A DNA stretch of 64,000 bases from assembly GCA_021018995.1 (NCBI GenBank), contig CM037598.1, positions 42,400,685-42,464,684 on the forward strand, read 5' to 3'. This DNA comes from Chloranthus sessilifolius (lineage: Eukaryota > Streptophyta > Magnoliopsida > Chloranthales > Chloranthaceae). This document shows, piece by piece, positions 9,861 through 20,942 of the stretch. The position numbers and the translations under genes are program-made. The notes below the pieces were generated by a model, which was not told the origin of the DNA, ran no database searches, and saw only the letters and a program-made list of their open reading frames with translations. How positions within the stretch are numbered: position 1 is the first letter of the stretch; the number at the start of each line of letters is the position of its first letter.

Positions 9861-10230
9861 GGGTTTAATAACCCTAAAACCAATAGCTTTGGTTGTTGAG
9901 AGAGAAGTAAAGAAGAGAGAGAGAAGGAGAGCATAGTTAATGCAAGGAGTAAATGCTAGTTGAGGAAGGGGGATTCGAGCAATAAACGTCGGATTCGATG
10001 CGAGGGATCCGCTAGAAGCAAAGCTGGAACCCTAGCCTTCCAACCACTTGATTTGAAATCAATTGGAGATTGATTCAAGGTAAAATTTTTGTGAATAAAA
10101 TGCATAGATTGTAGAGGTTAAATTGCAGTTAAAAATGGTTTAAATCATAGGATCATGGTTTAGAAAAATAGAGGAAAAAGTGTAGAGAAAGATTGGGAAG
10201 AACAGCTCGAAAGGGGCTGAATCTGGCAAT

Positions 10231-10708
10231 TTCGATTAATCGAAATTGGGTTTCGATTAATCGAAATTGGCCAAGAAGTTGAAAAGTCAGGAAACCTGAT
10301 CTCGATTAATCGAATTGAATTTCGATTAATCGACTTTGGATTTCGATTAATCGATTTGGGTATCGATTAATCAACTGGGAACCTCCAGTGGACCCCAGGG
10401 GGCTGGAGGAAAAGACTTGGGAAAATCGACTAATCGAAATGGGATTTCGATTAATCGATTTCAATTTTTGATTAATCGATTTGGAATCGATTAATCGATT
10501 TTAGGAACTCGATTACTCGAATTGAGAATCGACTTGGCTGAACAGAGAATTTCGATTAATCGAATTAGGATTCGATTAATCGAATGAAAATCTCGATTAA
10601 TCGATTTGAGAATCGATTAATCGATATTGACTTTTGATTAATCGATTTTAGAAATCGATTAATCGAATCAGATTCGATTAATCGATTTTGGAGTTCGATT
10701 AATCGACT
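10231..10708. repeat. Array of 19 TTCGATTAATCGAA palindromes
   Basis: Nineteen copies of the palindrome TCGATTAATCGA, most of them perfect. Starts fall near 10231, 10252, 10301, 10321, 10342, 10362, 10446, 10467, 10486, 10571, 10592, 10612, 10633, 10653, 10672 and 10693, plus degenerate copies near 10425, 10509 and 10548. Within clusters the spacing is 19-21 bp. Flanking bases vary, so this is not a simple tandem duplication. It lies about 370 bp downstream of the TATA-like box and should be transcribed. Confidence 0.92.
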
Positions 10709-12174
10709 GAGATAAATTATGTTAACTTTTGAGTTTGACTTTAAGATTCTTGGAGGGTCTTGGACCTTCTTTATTGCATCCTTAGTGATGTGTTTCACCT
10801 GTTATGTGGTACCATAAGTGGTACGTGTGAACTAATGCACAAGGAGCCACGTGGGACCTTGATGCGTTGAGCAAACAAAGACTTGAGGTAGGGAACACCT
10901 TGAACATGTACTTTATTTTACAAGAGCATGTATGTAGTGATATAGAATTCAAATTCAAATATTTATTGCTTAAGAATTGTGAAAAGTGTATGTGAGTAAC
11001 ACCCATAAGAGTAAGTATAATGAGCCATCCCCAGGGGATGAAGAAGTAAAGAGATAAGAGCATCGTGTGATGTAGTAAATGGATACATCCTGTGGATGTA
11101 TCCAAGATTGAATCATGATTGATAAACGATATAAGATAGCACATTTACACGGTGAATAACTATATGTAAGGCACGATATTTTTGTTATTTGAGGTTTGAT
11201 AGGGTACCCACCGACGTGGCGGGATATCCACGACCCGACTGACAGATATCCGTGACCGATACTGGCCAAAACCGTAGGGCCGGTGAGGCTTATCCGTACA
11301 TAGTAAGTACACCTCAGGGGTGTTGATTTGAGACAAGTGAAACCCCGCCACCAATCCCCAGGGGAAAGGGGCTTGGGTACTATATGGTATTCCCAGGGAA
11401 TACGTTAAAAGTGTCTATATAGATGACGATGAAGGGTACCTCATCGGGGCTCGATGCTATATTGCTCGGGGACTACTTAAGTTGAAAGTTTAAGTTTTGC
11501 TTTAGGCCTTTTCAGCATCATTCATGAATAAACGAAAACATAAGTAATTAACAGTAAAATGAAATGCTTTTTAACTGTTTTCATCAATAACTGCATAGAC
11601 ACATCATGCATGGCATATCATGGAATATATGTGAGTAATAAATTATATGTTCAACTGTGTTTTGTTCCCTATTGAGCTAGGATGTAGCTCACCCTATAGA
11701 CTATACGTCGCAGGTCCACTACTAGCAGCTGCCGAGGCTTCAGGAGACGCTGACCCCGGTGAGTCGGACCTTGCGGCCGGCGAAGAATTGGAGCCACCTC
11801 CTGAGGACTTCTTCTAGAGGACTCCGTTGTGCCACTTTGAGGGCTTTTGAGAGAGATTAGTACGGCTCGGTATGTCAAGCCTTGTTTTGTTTAAATCATG
11901 TATATATTGAGTTAGGATTATTCTTTTGGGACGAACCATCCGTGATGATTGCTATCATCGATGGTTCGGATCGGTTCTCCATTCATGCAGAGGCATGAGG
12001 GTAGAACTGCCTTTTGGAGAATTACTTAATATAGATTTAAATTCCGCAGCTCCTTTATTGTTTCATTTTATGCTTGATATGCTAATGTTCCGTGCTTAGC
12101 TAAGGGGCACGGTCAAGATGATCGTGCTGATGGCACGGGTTTCGGGGTGCCAAAATCTGGGCTGTCACAAGCCG

Positions 12175-12452
12175 TGTCTACGACATGGAGTTTAATGGTT
12201 AAGTTGTGGTGTTCAACATTTGTTCATGGGCGTAAGTGATGCCGTCCTAAACGACATGTGGGGTGTTGAACCATCGATTTTCATGTGCGAAAAAGAAGGC
12301 TTGGAGGAGAGTGTCCCATGACTCTTATTCGTGTTGGAGGGGGTATAAGTTCTTCCTAAAAATGTCATCCAACGGCCACATCTTGGCCGGTAGTTGGGCT
12401 CTCCTCATAGATTTGCCGGTCTCTGATAGCGGCTTGTTTATGTCATCTAATT
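12175..12452 (-). pseudogene. Retroelement accessory ORF remnant, N-terminal half
   Basis: Minus-strand translation gives WPLDDIFRKNLYPLQHE, then ESWDTLLQAFFFAHENRWFN and DGITYAHEQMLN, with several in-frame stops. It joins the 9255-9643 piece across the solo LTR when one AGCCG copy is removed. It looks like the globular domain of a plant retroelement accessory or gag-like protein; I cannot place the family. The left border of element H follows at about 12458. Confidence 0.4.
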
Positions 12453-13178
12453 AAGTCTTAACTTATTGCAAGTGCACAATAAAAATTATAATACTATCAA
12501 AGGATCGTTCCCACAGAGATAGGTTATATTATATTAATTTAATTTTTCTAAAAACTTATACTTATCTTTTATGATTCTAAACTACTGGAGAAATACGAAT
12601 AAAAGAATTTATTTTTTAATCTAAATTGCAGAAAATAAATCCTAATCTTCAAACTTCAGATTATCGTCATCAATCATAATATTCTGCTATCAGATATTTA
12701 TTAAATTAAATAGTACAGTTATACTATATCTCAAGTATCCTAGTGTTGGTCGTCAATCAAAACTAGAATCCTATCAATACAGAATTAATCTAATCAACAA
12801 TCTCCTAAAACTTGGGCGTCAATCAGATTCTAGAAAACTAAAGATGGAAAAGTAAAATTGTTACACTAATCTCTAAACTTCAACCCGAGTCATCAATTCA
12901 AATTAAAATATGAAGATGTTTACAAAGCATGAAATAAAAGAAAATAAAATCTAAACTAGAAAGCAAAATAAATCTAAATTAGAAAGCAAAAGTAGAACCA
13001 TCCAAAGGGTTGATCTTTCAGCTTCCTCAGCCTTGGTTGTCAGGCAAGACCTTAGAGAACTGTGGACGATGTTACCATGTAAATCCTAAACTATTTTTGA
13101 TCGGGAGAAAACACAAACCTTAGTTGTTAATTGATGCAGTGAAATTCTTCGATGGTTTATTCCTACACCAGGCTCTCT

Positions 13179-13186
13179 TATTTATA
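13179..13186 (-). promoter_or_regulatory. TATA box of the H LTR
   Basis: The minus strand reads CTATAAATAAGAG, a strong TATA consensus, about 720 bp into the LTR and downstream of the palindrome cluster, as in elements A and B. Confidence 0.6.
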
Positions 13187-13476
13187 GATCATAAGGAGTC
13201 GGTTTACAAGTTCTAAGTCTAATTAAAAAAATAAAAGATTTCTATTATAACTATAATTCTATTTCTATTCTTTCTTGCTTTCTATTCTTTTGATACACTC
13301 CTGGTTTGTTTCTTTTTTATTCAGCAGCAGTCCTCTTAAGATTCTTCTTCGCCAATCTCCTAGATCCGTGATTAGCCAAACTTCTAATTAATAGTTCTTC
13401 TAATTTTGCTCATGGCGGTGGAGATTTTCACGTGATCAACAACAATAGTAGCAGTAGGAAAGCTTCTATTAGTACA

Positions 13477-13740
13477 ATTGTAAATCATGATTGTCTCTTT
13501 TCTACTTTTTCTAGAAAATCGTAAATCATGATTTTCTATCTTTCATAGCTCTCTCTCTCTGGACGATTCTTTGTTTTACAATTCATCACTTTTTCTTCTA
13601 TATCACTTCAGCTTCTTGAACGTCTTCTAAAGAATCGTAAATTATGATTTTTTATTTTATTCTTTATTCACACCACTCAATCATCTTTTCACGATTTTCT
13701 AGCTTTCAGTATATAGCGAATCATCTTTTACGCTTAATCG
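13477..13740. repeat. Cluster of AAATCGTAAATTACGATTT-type palindromes (family H)
   Basis: Degenerate copies include TTGTAAATCATGATTG, AAATCGTAAATCATGATTTT, GAATCGTAAATTATGATTTT and CGATTTTCTAGC. They sit upstream (on the minus strand) of the LTR TATA box. More diverged than the arrays in the other families, so the consensus is tentative. Confidence 0.55.
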
Positions 13741-13904
13741 TCTTTTACTGTTCTTTTTGGATTTATTTTAAAAAAGATTATCATTCTGGCTCTCTTTTAC
13801 TAATTATCTTTAATATCTGCACATCATTAGATTATTAGTAACAAACTAAGTCCTAGCATCACTAAGTTAAGGGTGATAAATTGGTTATTATGTGACTGAT
13901 CACA

Positions 13905-16088
13905 CCCCAAAACTTACGTTTTGCTAGTCCCTAGCAAACAAGGAAATATAAACTGATAACACAAATTAAATGCCACTTTTATAGGGAGCGCGATTGCATT
14001 TAAGAGATGCAACAAGCCTTTAAACCCCTAGGTGATTCCTAGTGGAGGAGTTGTAGTCTCCTGAAGGTTTTCAGTGAAGTTACCTACAAACTTTAAATAT
14101 TTTTGAATTTTTCAAAATATTATTTTTTAAAAATTAAAAATTCTAAACTAATTTTGTACACTAAGTTAATTAAATTGACTAAGTTATCAAATTGTCAACA
14201 CATAGTTTGTTACGATTTTCTAAAATTACCAATCATTTATTCTTACTTTCTATTATAACGGTTATCTTTGATTAAAACTCCCACAATTTCAATTCATAAT
14301 AAGTAGGGAGTGTATGCATCAATGAACAGTTTATTCTTCATAAAATTTTCTAAACTGCAGATTTAGAAAATATTTTTATTCAAAACTCACTATTGACTTA
14401 CTCTCAAGAGGATATCGAAACTTTTTGGGTTCTCTCAATATATTTTTTAGAAAAAATTTAGTCAAAGATACTTGTGAAAATTAATGAATCTCATGGACAA
14501 GATAATCTATTCTATTCATATAATTTCCTATACAATCTATAGTATCGAATATTCATATCTCTACTAGGCTTATGCTTTTGTAAATCATAAATCAGAAAGG
14601 TCTTTCCTTCAACTTGTAATGAGGCTTTGGGTTTCAGAAGGTATCAAAGAAAGGTAGAAGGATTCAAAGTTTTCTGAGAATTTAGCTCTTCTTTCTCCTA
14701 TCTTCTTCTTCTTCTATTCTACTTTAATAAGTAACCATGATTGGATAACTTCTTCCCATTTTTTTTTCCTTTTTTATACATCCCAGTTCTTCAGTTGTAA
14801 AATCATATTTTGCGAATTTTTTTCTTTTCAAAAGCTTTTCGCTAAATCGTATATATATTTTTTTCAAATCGTTTATTTACGATTTTTCTTTCCTTTATCA
14901 TATTCTTTTTATTTCTTCAACTGTACCCTCTTTTCTTAGCATACCCTTATCTATTCTACTTTTACTCCTTCCACTCCCTCTACTGTCCTTCTTTTATATT
15001 CTAAAATCTCAGAAAATATAAGGGTTAAAGGTTGAAAGCTTTGGTAGTACATATGATTAAAAGTTTATCGGATTTTGGTACAAAGAAATTCGATTTAGGC
15101 TTCTAATATGGGTTCAAAAGATCAAATTTATTATGGGATTTTGGCTTTTTTGCTCTGATTTAAATAATATATGACCTTAAATCATCTTTATGATTTACTA
15201 GCATAGATGTCTTATTGCTTTGATATTTCTAATAAATAGTGCTAGACAAAAAATCAGTTTATCATATTCATAGAATATTTTGATTCTAAATTATCAATAT
15301 GAGATTTCATAGCAGTGTAGAAGTTCAATTTTTTTTTGTGATGAATAGAAACAGTCTCTCTGAATAAAAGAGGAAATATGGCTCAAAATCTCGCTGGTTT
15401 ATAATTTTGAAACGATGGTCAAAATTTTATAGTTTAGATCAATCTATTGTTTTAAGCATCCATTCTAATACAGTGTTCAACGAGCTAAGCATGAATTGTA
15501 ACTGTTTTATATTCTAATTATTAAACTTCTACTATAATAAATCATAAGTTTTTTAAGATTTGTAATTTTTTCTATTATAATTCCTATGTACTGATTAACT
15601 TAAAAATTTAATTTTGTTTTTTACAAAAATAAACTACTAAACTAACTATTGATATACTACTTATATTAGACAGATGTTGTGTATCCCCCCCAAACTTAAA
15701 TCGGACAATGCCCTCATTGGCACAAAAATAGGGGACACTTAAAACTATTTTCTAAAAATCATTGATATAACTGATCGTTACTAGATGTGAAAAAAATTCT
15801 GTAAGGAATGTTCCCCCAAACTTGAAGGAAAACAGATCTGTTTGCTTCTCAAAGATATCAATGACAAAAATTAAAGAAATGTTAGTAATACTTACACAGA
15901 AAAAAAAATTAGTCAAAAAGAAAATTTCATATACATTACTAAATATTTACAATAATCAAGAAATTAAAAACTAATTACATAAACGAAAACTTAAGAAAAA
16001 TCTAGACACACAAATTTATACATCACACTAGCAGCAATGTCCGAGATGAAGATATCGTCAATAAAGATTGGTCCAAAATTGTGCTGCC
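13905..16088 (-). other. 3' untranslated region of element H with two PPT-like motifs
   Basis: A terminal PPT at 13905-13915 (minus AAGTTTTGGGG) and a second PPT-like motif at 15685-15701 (minus ATTTAAGTTTGGGGGGG, preceded by GAGGGCATTGTCC). Similar double motifs occur in B. A second cluster of the H palindrome (AAATCGTTTATTTACGATTT, near 14858-14880, and relatives from 14795) lies here. No coding sequence recognised. Confidence 0.55.
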
Positions 16089-16747
16089 CTAAAAAGGTTC
16101 GCCCTCCCTTGAGTAGGTGGGTCCAATAGAAAAGAAAAATGTTAAGAAGGTGGAGAAGGTGAAGATGGAGAAGACTGTTGGTGGTCTGGGGAGGAAGGGA
16201 AAGTTTCGACCGTCGGTTTCAGAATGAGAGAGGATGGGGGATGGTTCCTGGCTGCTTTTGGTCATATTTTTGTAAAACAGTCTCACTAATCTAGGATAGA
16301 CTGGTGTGACTCCTGGCCTTAAGAAATAATTCAGCCCGACATCCTTAAAATATTTAATGGCTTCTCCACCCATTTCCAATTTTTCTAAAGAGTCATTGTT
16401 TACTGCAATTTTGGCTCCCACGATATGGTGTTTTATTGAAGTAGGGAGTCTATCTGTTGGCGTAGCAGAGGACGCTGGCCTTTTTACCTTTATCTAATTT
16501 CGACCCTTTTTAGGGACATACACAGATTCTGTCTCATTTGTGTCTTTAGGATTTTCTCTTCCAACTACCCGAAAGATTTTGACTTCTTCTTGGGTGGGTA
16601 TGCTACTTTTGATTTGGCCTTAAGGGTAGCAGACAGTGCAATACGGTTAATGATTGGGTTGTTATCAAAACTATTACCTTCTTCTTCTTCTTCTTCCTCT
16701 TCTCTTTGTCGCTTGCTTGTCTCATTAGCTATGCTACTACTCTTTTC
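16089..16747 (-). pseudogene. Element H accessory protein (Transposase_32-like), N-terminal part
   Basis: On the minus strand an acceptor (TTTTGTAG) at about 16748 opens a frame with KRQREEEEEEEGNSFDNN and then YPPKKKSKSFG, a basic/acidic NLS-like start. After a few stops, the frame at 16421 gives AIKYFKDVGLNYFLRPGVTP followed by VYPRLVRLFYKNMTK, aligning with VYPRLVKLWYQNLTKK of element B and VFPRLVQLFY of element A. It ends early compared with A and B. A possible 5' UTR intron runs from GTAAGG at 16849-16844 to 16748. The same accessory family as in A, B and C, here decayed. Confidence 0.6.
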
Positions 16748-16849
16748 CTACAAAAGTTAATAATACCATTAATTAAACTTAATTCCATGTATTGAATAAA
16801 AATTTCTTGTAGAAACCCTTTCATTCGTTTATTAGAATCGTCACCTTAC

Positions 16850-17085
16850 CTCTTGTCGATTAAAACCCTAATTTATAATTGTGGAATAAAATGCACGTAG
16901 GGTTTTCCAATATAAAATAGAGGAAGTAAGGGGTCTATAGGAAAATAAACGATTGGGTTGAGTAGAAGAACGATTAAAATTAGGGCATTTTGAAAAAGAG
17001 AGGGAAGGTAGGACGAGAAAACTAAAAGGATTTGAAAATGGGGTCGACATATCCTTTTTACGAATATGTAGGTCTTGTTTTCAGT
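16850..17085 (-). promoter_or_regulatory. Putative leader and promoter of the H accessory ORF
   Basis: On the minus strand CTCTATTTTATATTGG is followed by GAAAACCCTACG and, after 60 bp, a GTAAGG donor. The ACCCTA-containing leader and donor mirror those of elements A, B and C. No clear palindrome array upstream. Confidence 0.35.
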
Positions 17086-17329
17086 GATAACTTGTTGAGC
17101 CGGTCATCACTTAAGTTTTAACCTAGAATTGTTGGTTGATTCTAGCTTTCAGTAAGTAAGAAATGCAATCGTTATGATTCGGATAGACGTAATGACAATC
17201 AATTGTAAATCCATACGCTTGTTCGTTATAATGTACAATAGGTATAATTTACGGTCTATCATTTTAGGTCGTATTATAATACCTAAAGAAAAAGAGAAAG
17301 AAATAGTTTACATAATTTACAATTGGTGC
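17086..17329 (+). other. Unassigned stretch with an LTR-like start
   Basis: Begins near TGATAACTTGTTGAGCCGGT followed by CATCACTTAAGTTTTAACC, recalling Athila LTR starts. It separates the gag and accessory parts of H and may be an LTR scrap or deletion junction. Confidence 0.3.
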
Positions 17330-17890
17330 TACGGATGAGTCGGTAGCTCTACGATCCAAGAGGTCTTTATATTTGATTTTGGGGCGGCAATGTCTCTCCC
17401 AAGAACACTTGTCCTCAGGGATTATTCACTGGCTACCCAGGGAATTGACCACTCTCCCTTTTGGCCACTAGAGAAGCTAGCTGGCCTATATGGCTTTCTA
17501 GCTTCGAAATAGATTGCATGTGTGAATTAAGTACTTGAGAGAATTGAGCAAGCTGGTGTAAGTCTTTCGAGTACTGATACAACTGTTGCTATAAATCCCA
17601 GATGATTTGAACAACTATGGCATCAGGTGCATTGCTCTATGGTCTAAATTCGGGATGCACGGCTGACAATTGAGGTATTTGTTGGAAAATTTGAGTATGG
17701 GGAAATTTGGGCTGCACAGCTGTCGGTGTCAGTTGTGCTCCTCCTGTGGAACCATAATTAAATCTAGGGTGGTTCCTTCATGACGAGTTATAGGCGTTCC
17801 CATAGTCTCCCCTTTGAAAAGCCATTACTTGTTTATTTTCCGCTACCTCCTGGTATGGTGGCGTAGTTAGCTTTTTAGTAAAATTATGAG
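17330..17890 (-). pseudogene. Element H gag, C-terminal fragment
   Basis: Minus-strand reading contains HMQSISKLESHIGQLASLVA-like sequence (frames change) followed by KRESGQFPG and PVNNP. This matches the Athila gag tail, comparable with SIKKIEDYLGQLSNALTKRE...LPSQPL.NP in element B. Several stops and frame changes. The 5' side is interrupted by insertion of element A at 17908/17909. Confidence 0.65.
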
Positions 17891-17903
17891 TCTGTCTATT
17901 AAA

Positions 17904-17908
17904 GTAGC
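17904..17908. repeat. Candidate target-site duplication GTAGC of element A (left copy)
   Basis: Five bases directly before TGTTATTC, the first bases of the A LTR. The matching right copy is not in the window, so this is unverified. Confidence 0.35.
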
Positions 17909-18227
17909 TGTTATTCATTGAAAAGTATCACTTTTCACCTCTTAACCTAGCCTTTACTACACCTTAAAGCTGACTAATAACTCTTTGTTTACCTTATTTT
18001 ATAGTTAGTAATAATTGTGCAGCTTAATACAAATGTATGCCATTGGTGCCCAAAAGAAAAAGAATTAAAGCCAGAGAGGACTGCTAAACCAAGGACTGAT
18101 GGAACACCATGGTGACTACTTGCATGTCAAGGTGGACCAAAGAAGTCCAGCAGATGAGAGAAGTATGGATGTGAGTGGAGAAATGTGCAACAGCAGCAGC
18201 TGCATGCAGTAGAGAAACAAAAGTGTG

Positions 18228-18910
18228 TTATCTCGCGCAGTCACAAGTGTGCCCTGCATTGTTGAAGTTTGCAGTAAAGTCTCCTCGTGCAGCTGATACA
18301 TGCAGCACAAAGGAACTCACGAGGAACTCACGCACTTAGTGAAGGAGTGGTCTCAGTGAGTTACTTCGCGCAGTAGTCGCGCACCTCTTATGCTCTCAAC
18401 ACTTAAAGTCTTCGCGAAGTTCTCACGCACTATAACCTTTAGGAATCTAACTCGCGATGCCCTCGTGAGGATCAAGCCTCACATAGCCGCGCACATAGTC
18501 TCGCGAGATCAATTTACACTAAAGAATTTAAGAAAGCTCGCACAACTTTCGAGTAGTTCAAGGGGAGAGAGAGCTCTAGAAATCCCCTCGCACAGCTCTC
18601 GCGCGCATAAAAGCCTAAAGCCTTCTGCGTGAGCTGTGCTACCCAATTCACAAGGAGCCGAGCGAGATTGAAAGTCATCCATGTGAGATCCTCATGACAA
18701 GAAGAACCTGAAGCTCTACTACGCGAGCAGAGCCAAAGCAATATAAACTCTTCCTCGCGAGTGCATTAAAAGCCAGAGCAGCTGTGCGACCAATTAAAGG
18801 CCTTCTGCGTGAGTGATAAACCTTCCAAGCCAAGTTTGACCTCGCGAACACTCTGCTATCTGTGCGACTGAATTAATGAACCAAAGTCAGCCTTGCAAAG
18901 CTCGGGCTCT
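18228..18910. repeat. Array of CTCGCGAG / CTCGCGCAG motifs in the A LTR
   Basis: About twenty degenerate copies, for example TCTCGCGCAG near 18230, TTCGCGAAG near 18412, TCTCGCGAGA near 18500, CTCGCGCGC near 18596, CCTCGCGAG near 18752 and CCTCGCGAAC near 18840. Many variants show CG changed to TG or CA (CTCACGCAC, CTCGTGAGG). The array ends about 180 bp upstream of the LTR TATA box. The same motif recurs before the accessory ORFs of A and C. Confidence 0.85.
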
Positions 18911-19084
18911 CCACTTCTCATTTCATATCCAGGGACCTTTTGGGAATTTCCCCAGGTCCAGGGCACACATCCCGAGGCCTTGATCTCGATGCACACATCC
19001 CAAGGCGTCCAAGGGTTATAACAAAGACACATCTACTAGAAAATTAGGGTTAATCTTCTCTTAGCCAAGGCATTATAGACTGAG

Positions 19085-19091
19085 TATATAA
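19085..19091 (+). promoter_or_regulatory. TATA box of the A LTR
   Basis: GAGTATATAAGATG, a strong TATA match, downstream of the palindrome array and about 470 bp before the first leader hairpin, the same distance as in element B. Confidence 0.65.
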
Positions 19092-19557
19092 GATGTAAAT
19101 ATAACTTAGAAAAATATCTCTCCTTCAACCTCAGTCAATTGTGAGCTCTAGCAGATTAGGGTTAGGGTTTGATCACCTATTTTTCCATTTTTTTCTTCTT
19201 CCTTAGTCCAGCTCTTGCTGGCTAAGTTCTCTATAATCAATTAGACTTAGTTTTATCAGTTTTGTAATAGGTCTTGTAAACATTGGGAGTAGTTGATGAG
19301 CTGTTATGCACAAGGCTGCTACCTTGAGGACATCTCATTGTAAGTATTGGTTTAGTCAATGAATGTCTATTTTAATGTGTATTCAATTTATTATTTTTCT
19401 ATATGCCAATAGTTTAGTTCAATCTATGCCATGCATTTAGGATTTGAGCTGATTTAAAATACCCATGGGAGCTTGAGCTTGTAGCCTTGAGACCATGGTG
19501 GCAGCAGTAATTTACATATTCCATCTCAGGCCTCTGTGGTGTGGATAACCTCTATGG

Positions 19558-19589
19558 ATAGCCTGTGACCATTTAAGTGGATAGACTAT
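19558..19589 (+). other. Leader hairpin 1 of element A (32 nt)
   Basis: Arms ATAGCCTGT and ATAGACTAT enclose GACCATTTAAGTGG. Eight of nine pairs form when G-U is allowed. Confidence 0.6.
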
Positions 19590-19952
19590 AGCCCTAGGGT
19601 GATTCCAAGCCACAGATCTGAGGAGGATTCTTCTCCTTTGCACTTGAGTTGTAGCCTTGTGAGAGGTTGTTGCAGGAACAAGCTCCCCTCTATTTTACTT
19701 GACCAACATCAGATATTAGATCTGATTTCTCTGAAGAGATTGCAGGCTTGTGAGCTGAGTCATTGCAAGCCTTTTGTAGCAATGACCAACTGCGTTTAAG
19801 TCCCCAAATAGCTTTTGAACTACTATGGTTTCCACTAGTTTTTCAAGAACTATTTACTTTCATGGATGCCTGAGCTTGTAGCCTGGCAAATGTGGTGTCT
19901 GCAATGATTTTCATGATCTGATTTGACCCATTAGATGGAGGACATCTATTAG

Positions 19953-19984
19953 ATAATTTGTGACCATTTAAATGGACAGGTTAT
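19953..19984 (+). other. Leader hairpin 2 of element A
   Basis: Arms ATAATTTGT and ACAGGTTAT enclose GACCATTTAAATGG; all nine positions pair with two G-U wobbles. Followed by AGCCTTAAGA. Confidence 0.65.
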
Positions 19985-20061
19985 AGCCTTAAGATCAGTC
20001 TATTCCATTGGATCAGATTGGTTTTCTGATTTAATTCATGTGATTTGATCCTCCCTATTGG

Positions 20062-20093
20062 ATAGCCTGTGACCATTGAAGTGGATAGGTTAT
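20062..20093 (+). other. Leader hairpin 3 of element A
   Basis: Arms ATAGCCTGT and ATAGGTTAT enclose GACCATTGAAGTGG; all nine positions pair with wobbles. Followed by AGCCTTAAGA. GCTTGTAGCC modules alternate with these hairpins through 19470-20160. Confidence 0.65.
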
Positions 20094-20624
20094 AGCCTTA
20101 AGAAACCAGGTCAAACCATAAGAGTTAAGTTAGATACTTCTTCCTTGCAGAAGTGCTTGTAGCCATCTGAAGGACTGTTGTAGATACAGCCCTAAATCTG
20201 AGTTACATAATTGTATTAACCTTAGCTTAATTACCTAGTTTCCATTATTTTATCTTTATTTTAAAACACACCATCACTACCTTCTTTATTACCCTTTCTT
20301 TAGGTAGGACTGCACTTCATTTTTCTTCTTTTAGTGTTAATTTAGTGTAGTTGTGACACCCAACTCCCTTTCTCTAGGATTGTCAGATCTGTTGCCAGAT
20401 CTGGAGGCCAACTAACATAACTCATTTTGGGTTTTAGATTAATTTCTCTCTGGGACAAACTCTTACTTACTCAAAGCTTGGTATAATAGGTCTGTATCTT
20501 ACAGGCTGTGTATTTCAGAATTGCTGTTTTAACCAATTTTATTTCTTCACTTTTAGATTTATATTTCTTCACCACTATTTTCTCACCAATAACAAGACAA
20601 CACCTGAAGTAAACCAACAATTTT

Positions 20625-20642
20625 TGGCACCGCTGCTGGGGA
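20625..20642 (+). other. Primer-binding site of element A
   Basis: TGGCACCGCTGCTGGGGA, five bases after the LTR end, corresponds to the Athila/Tat primer site seen intact in B as TGGCGCCACTGCCGGGGA. CpG losses suggest decay. Confidence 0.75.
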
Positions 20643-20942
20643 TATTGATCTTTTTAGTAGACCTAAGTTGAATTATATTTTAGTCTAGAAAATTCTTTGT
20701 AGCTGTGCCTTAAATTGAATAAAAAGTACTGTTGATTTTTGTGGAATTTTTACAGAATTGGATAATAGCAGTAGGGAAAAGCTAGAGCTGCAGCTGGAGT
20801 TTAGCTAGCTCTGTTTGCACTTCTTTTGTCCTAAATCTCAGTCCATTTGTATTGAATTCCTTGTCATTAGTTTAGTTGTAAATTTTGTTTGCAAAGTTTT
20901 TATGTGCTGTGAGCATTTTCTTTAGCTGCTGATTCTGTATGT

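Larger units (their letters stand above)
9644..12169 (+). mobile_element. Solo LTR, 2526 bp, chromovirus-like
   Basis: Starts TGTAATAGCCCG, ends GGGCTGTCACA and is flanked by the exact 5-bp duplication AGCCG on both sides. No internal region is present, so this is a solo LTR left by LTR-LTR recombination. The block GAGCTAGGATGTAGCTCACC near 11674 also occurs, diverged, in the G LTR, so the two are related families. It carries a 19-copy TTCGATTAATCGAA array. It splits the minus-strand ORF remnant (9255-9643 and 12175-12452), which dates it as younger than that element. Confidence 0.88.
12458..13904 (-). repeat. 3' LTR of element H
   Basis: On the minus strand it starts TGTGATCAGTCACATAATAA directly after the purine run AAGTTTTGGGG, and shortly after reads TATCACCCTTAACTTAG, matching the start of the A and B LTRs (CACCTCTTAACC, CACCCCTTAACC). 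It ends near 12458, after TCTCTGTGGGAACGATCC and TTGCAATAAG; the exact end is uncertain. It contains a TATA box and palindromic AAATCGTAAAT motifs. Confidence 0.6.
12458..17908 (-). mobile_element. Athila-type retrotransposon H, truncated, minus strand
   Basis: In reading order (minus): gag C-terminal fragment (17890-17330), an unassigned stretch, the accessory-ORF leader and ORF (about 16960-16089), a long 3' region with an internal PPT-like motif (15685-15701), the terminal PPT (13905-13915) and the 3' LTR (13904-12458). No protease, RT or integrase is visible. The 3' region is clearly alignable with that of element B (the lines before 13920 match B at 35740-35900). Element A inserted into its gag at 17908. 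The 5' LTR is not seen and is presumably on the far side of A, outside the window. Confidence 0.7.
17909..20619 (+). repeat. 5' LTR of element A (about 2.7 kb)
   Basis: Starts TGTTATTCATTGAAAAGTAT followed by TTTTCACCTCTTAACCTAGCC-like sequence, which aligns with the start of the B LTR. Ends AAACCAACA, five bases before the primer site. Contains a CTCGCGAG-type array, a TATA box and three copies of a 32-nt hairpin. No partner LTR in the window, so the boundaries rest on comparison with B. Confidence 0.75.

Noticed and set aside
10231-10708. CRISPR-like regular repeats
   Set aside because: Short palindromes with 20-bp period inside a plant LTR with TSDs; no long repeat/spacer structure and a eukaryotic context.
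16868-17050. 60-codon minus ORF starting MSTPFSNPFS
   Set aside because: It overlaps the predicted promoter and leader of the H accessory ORF and shows no homology pattern.
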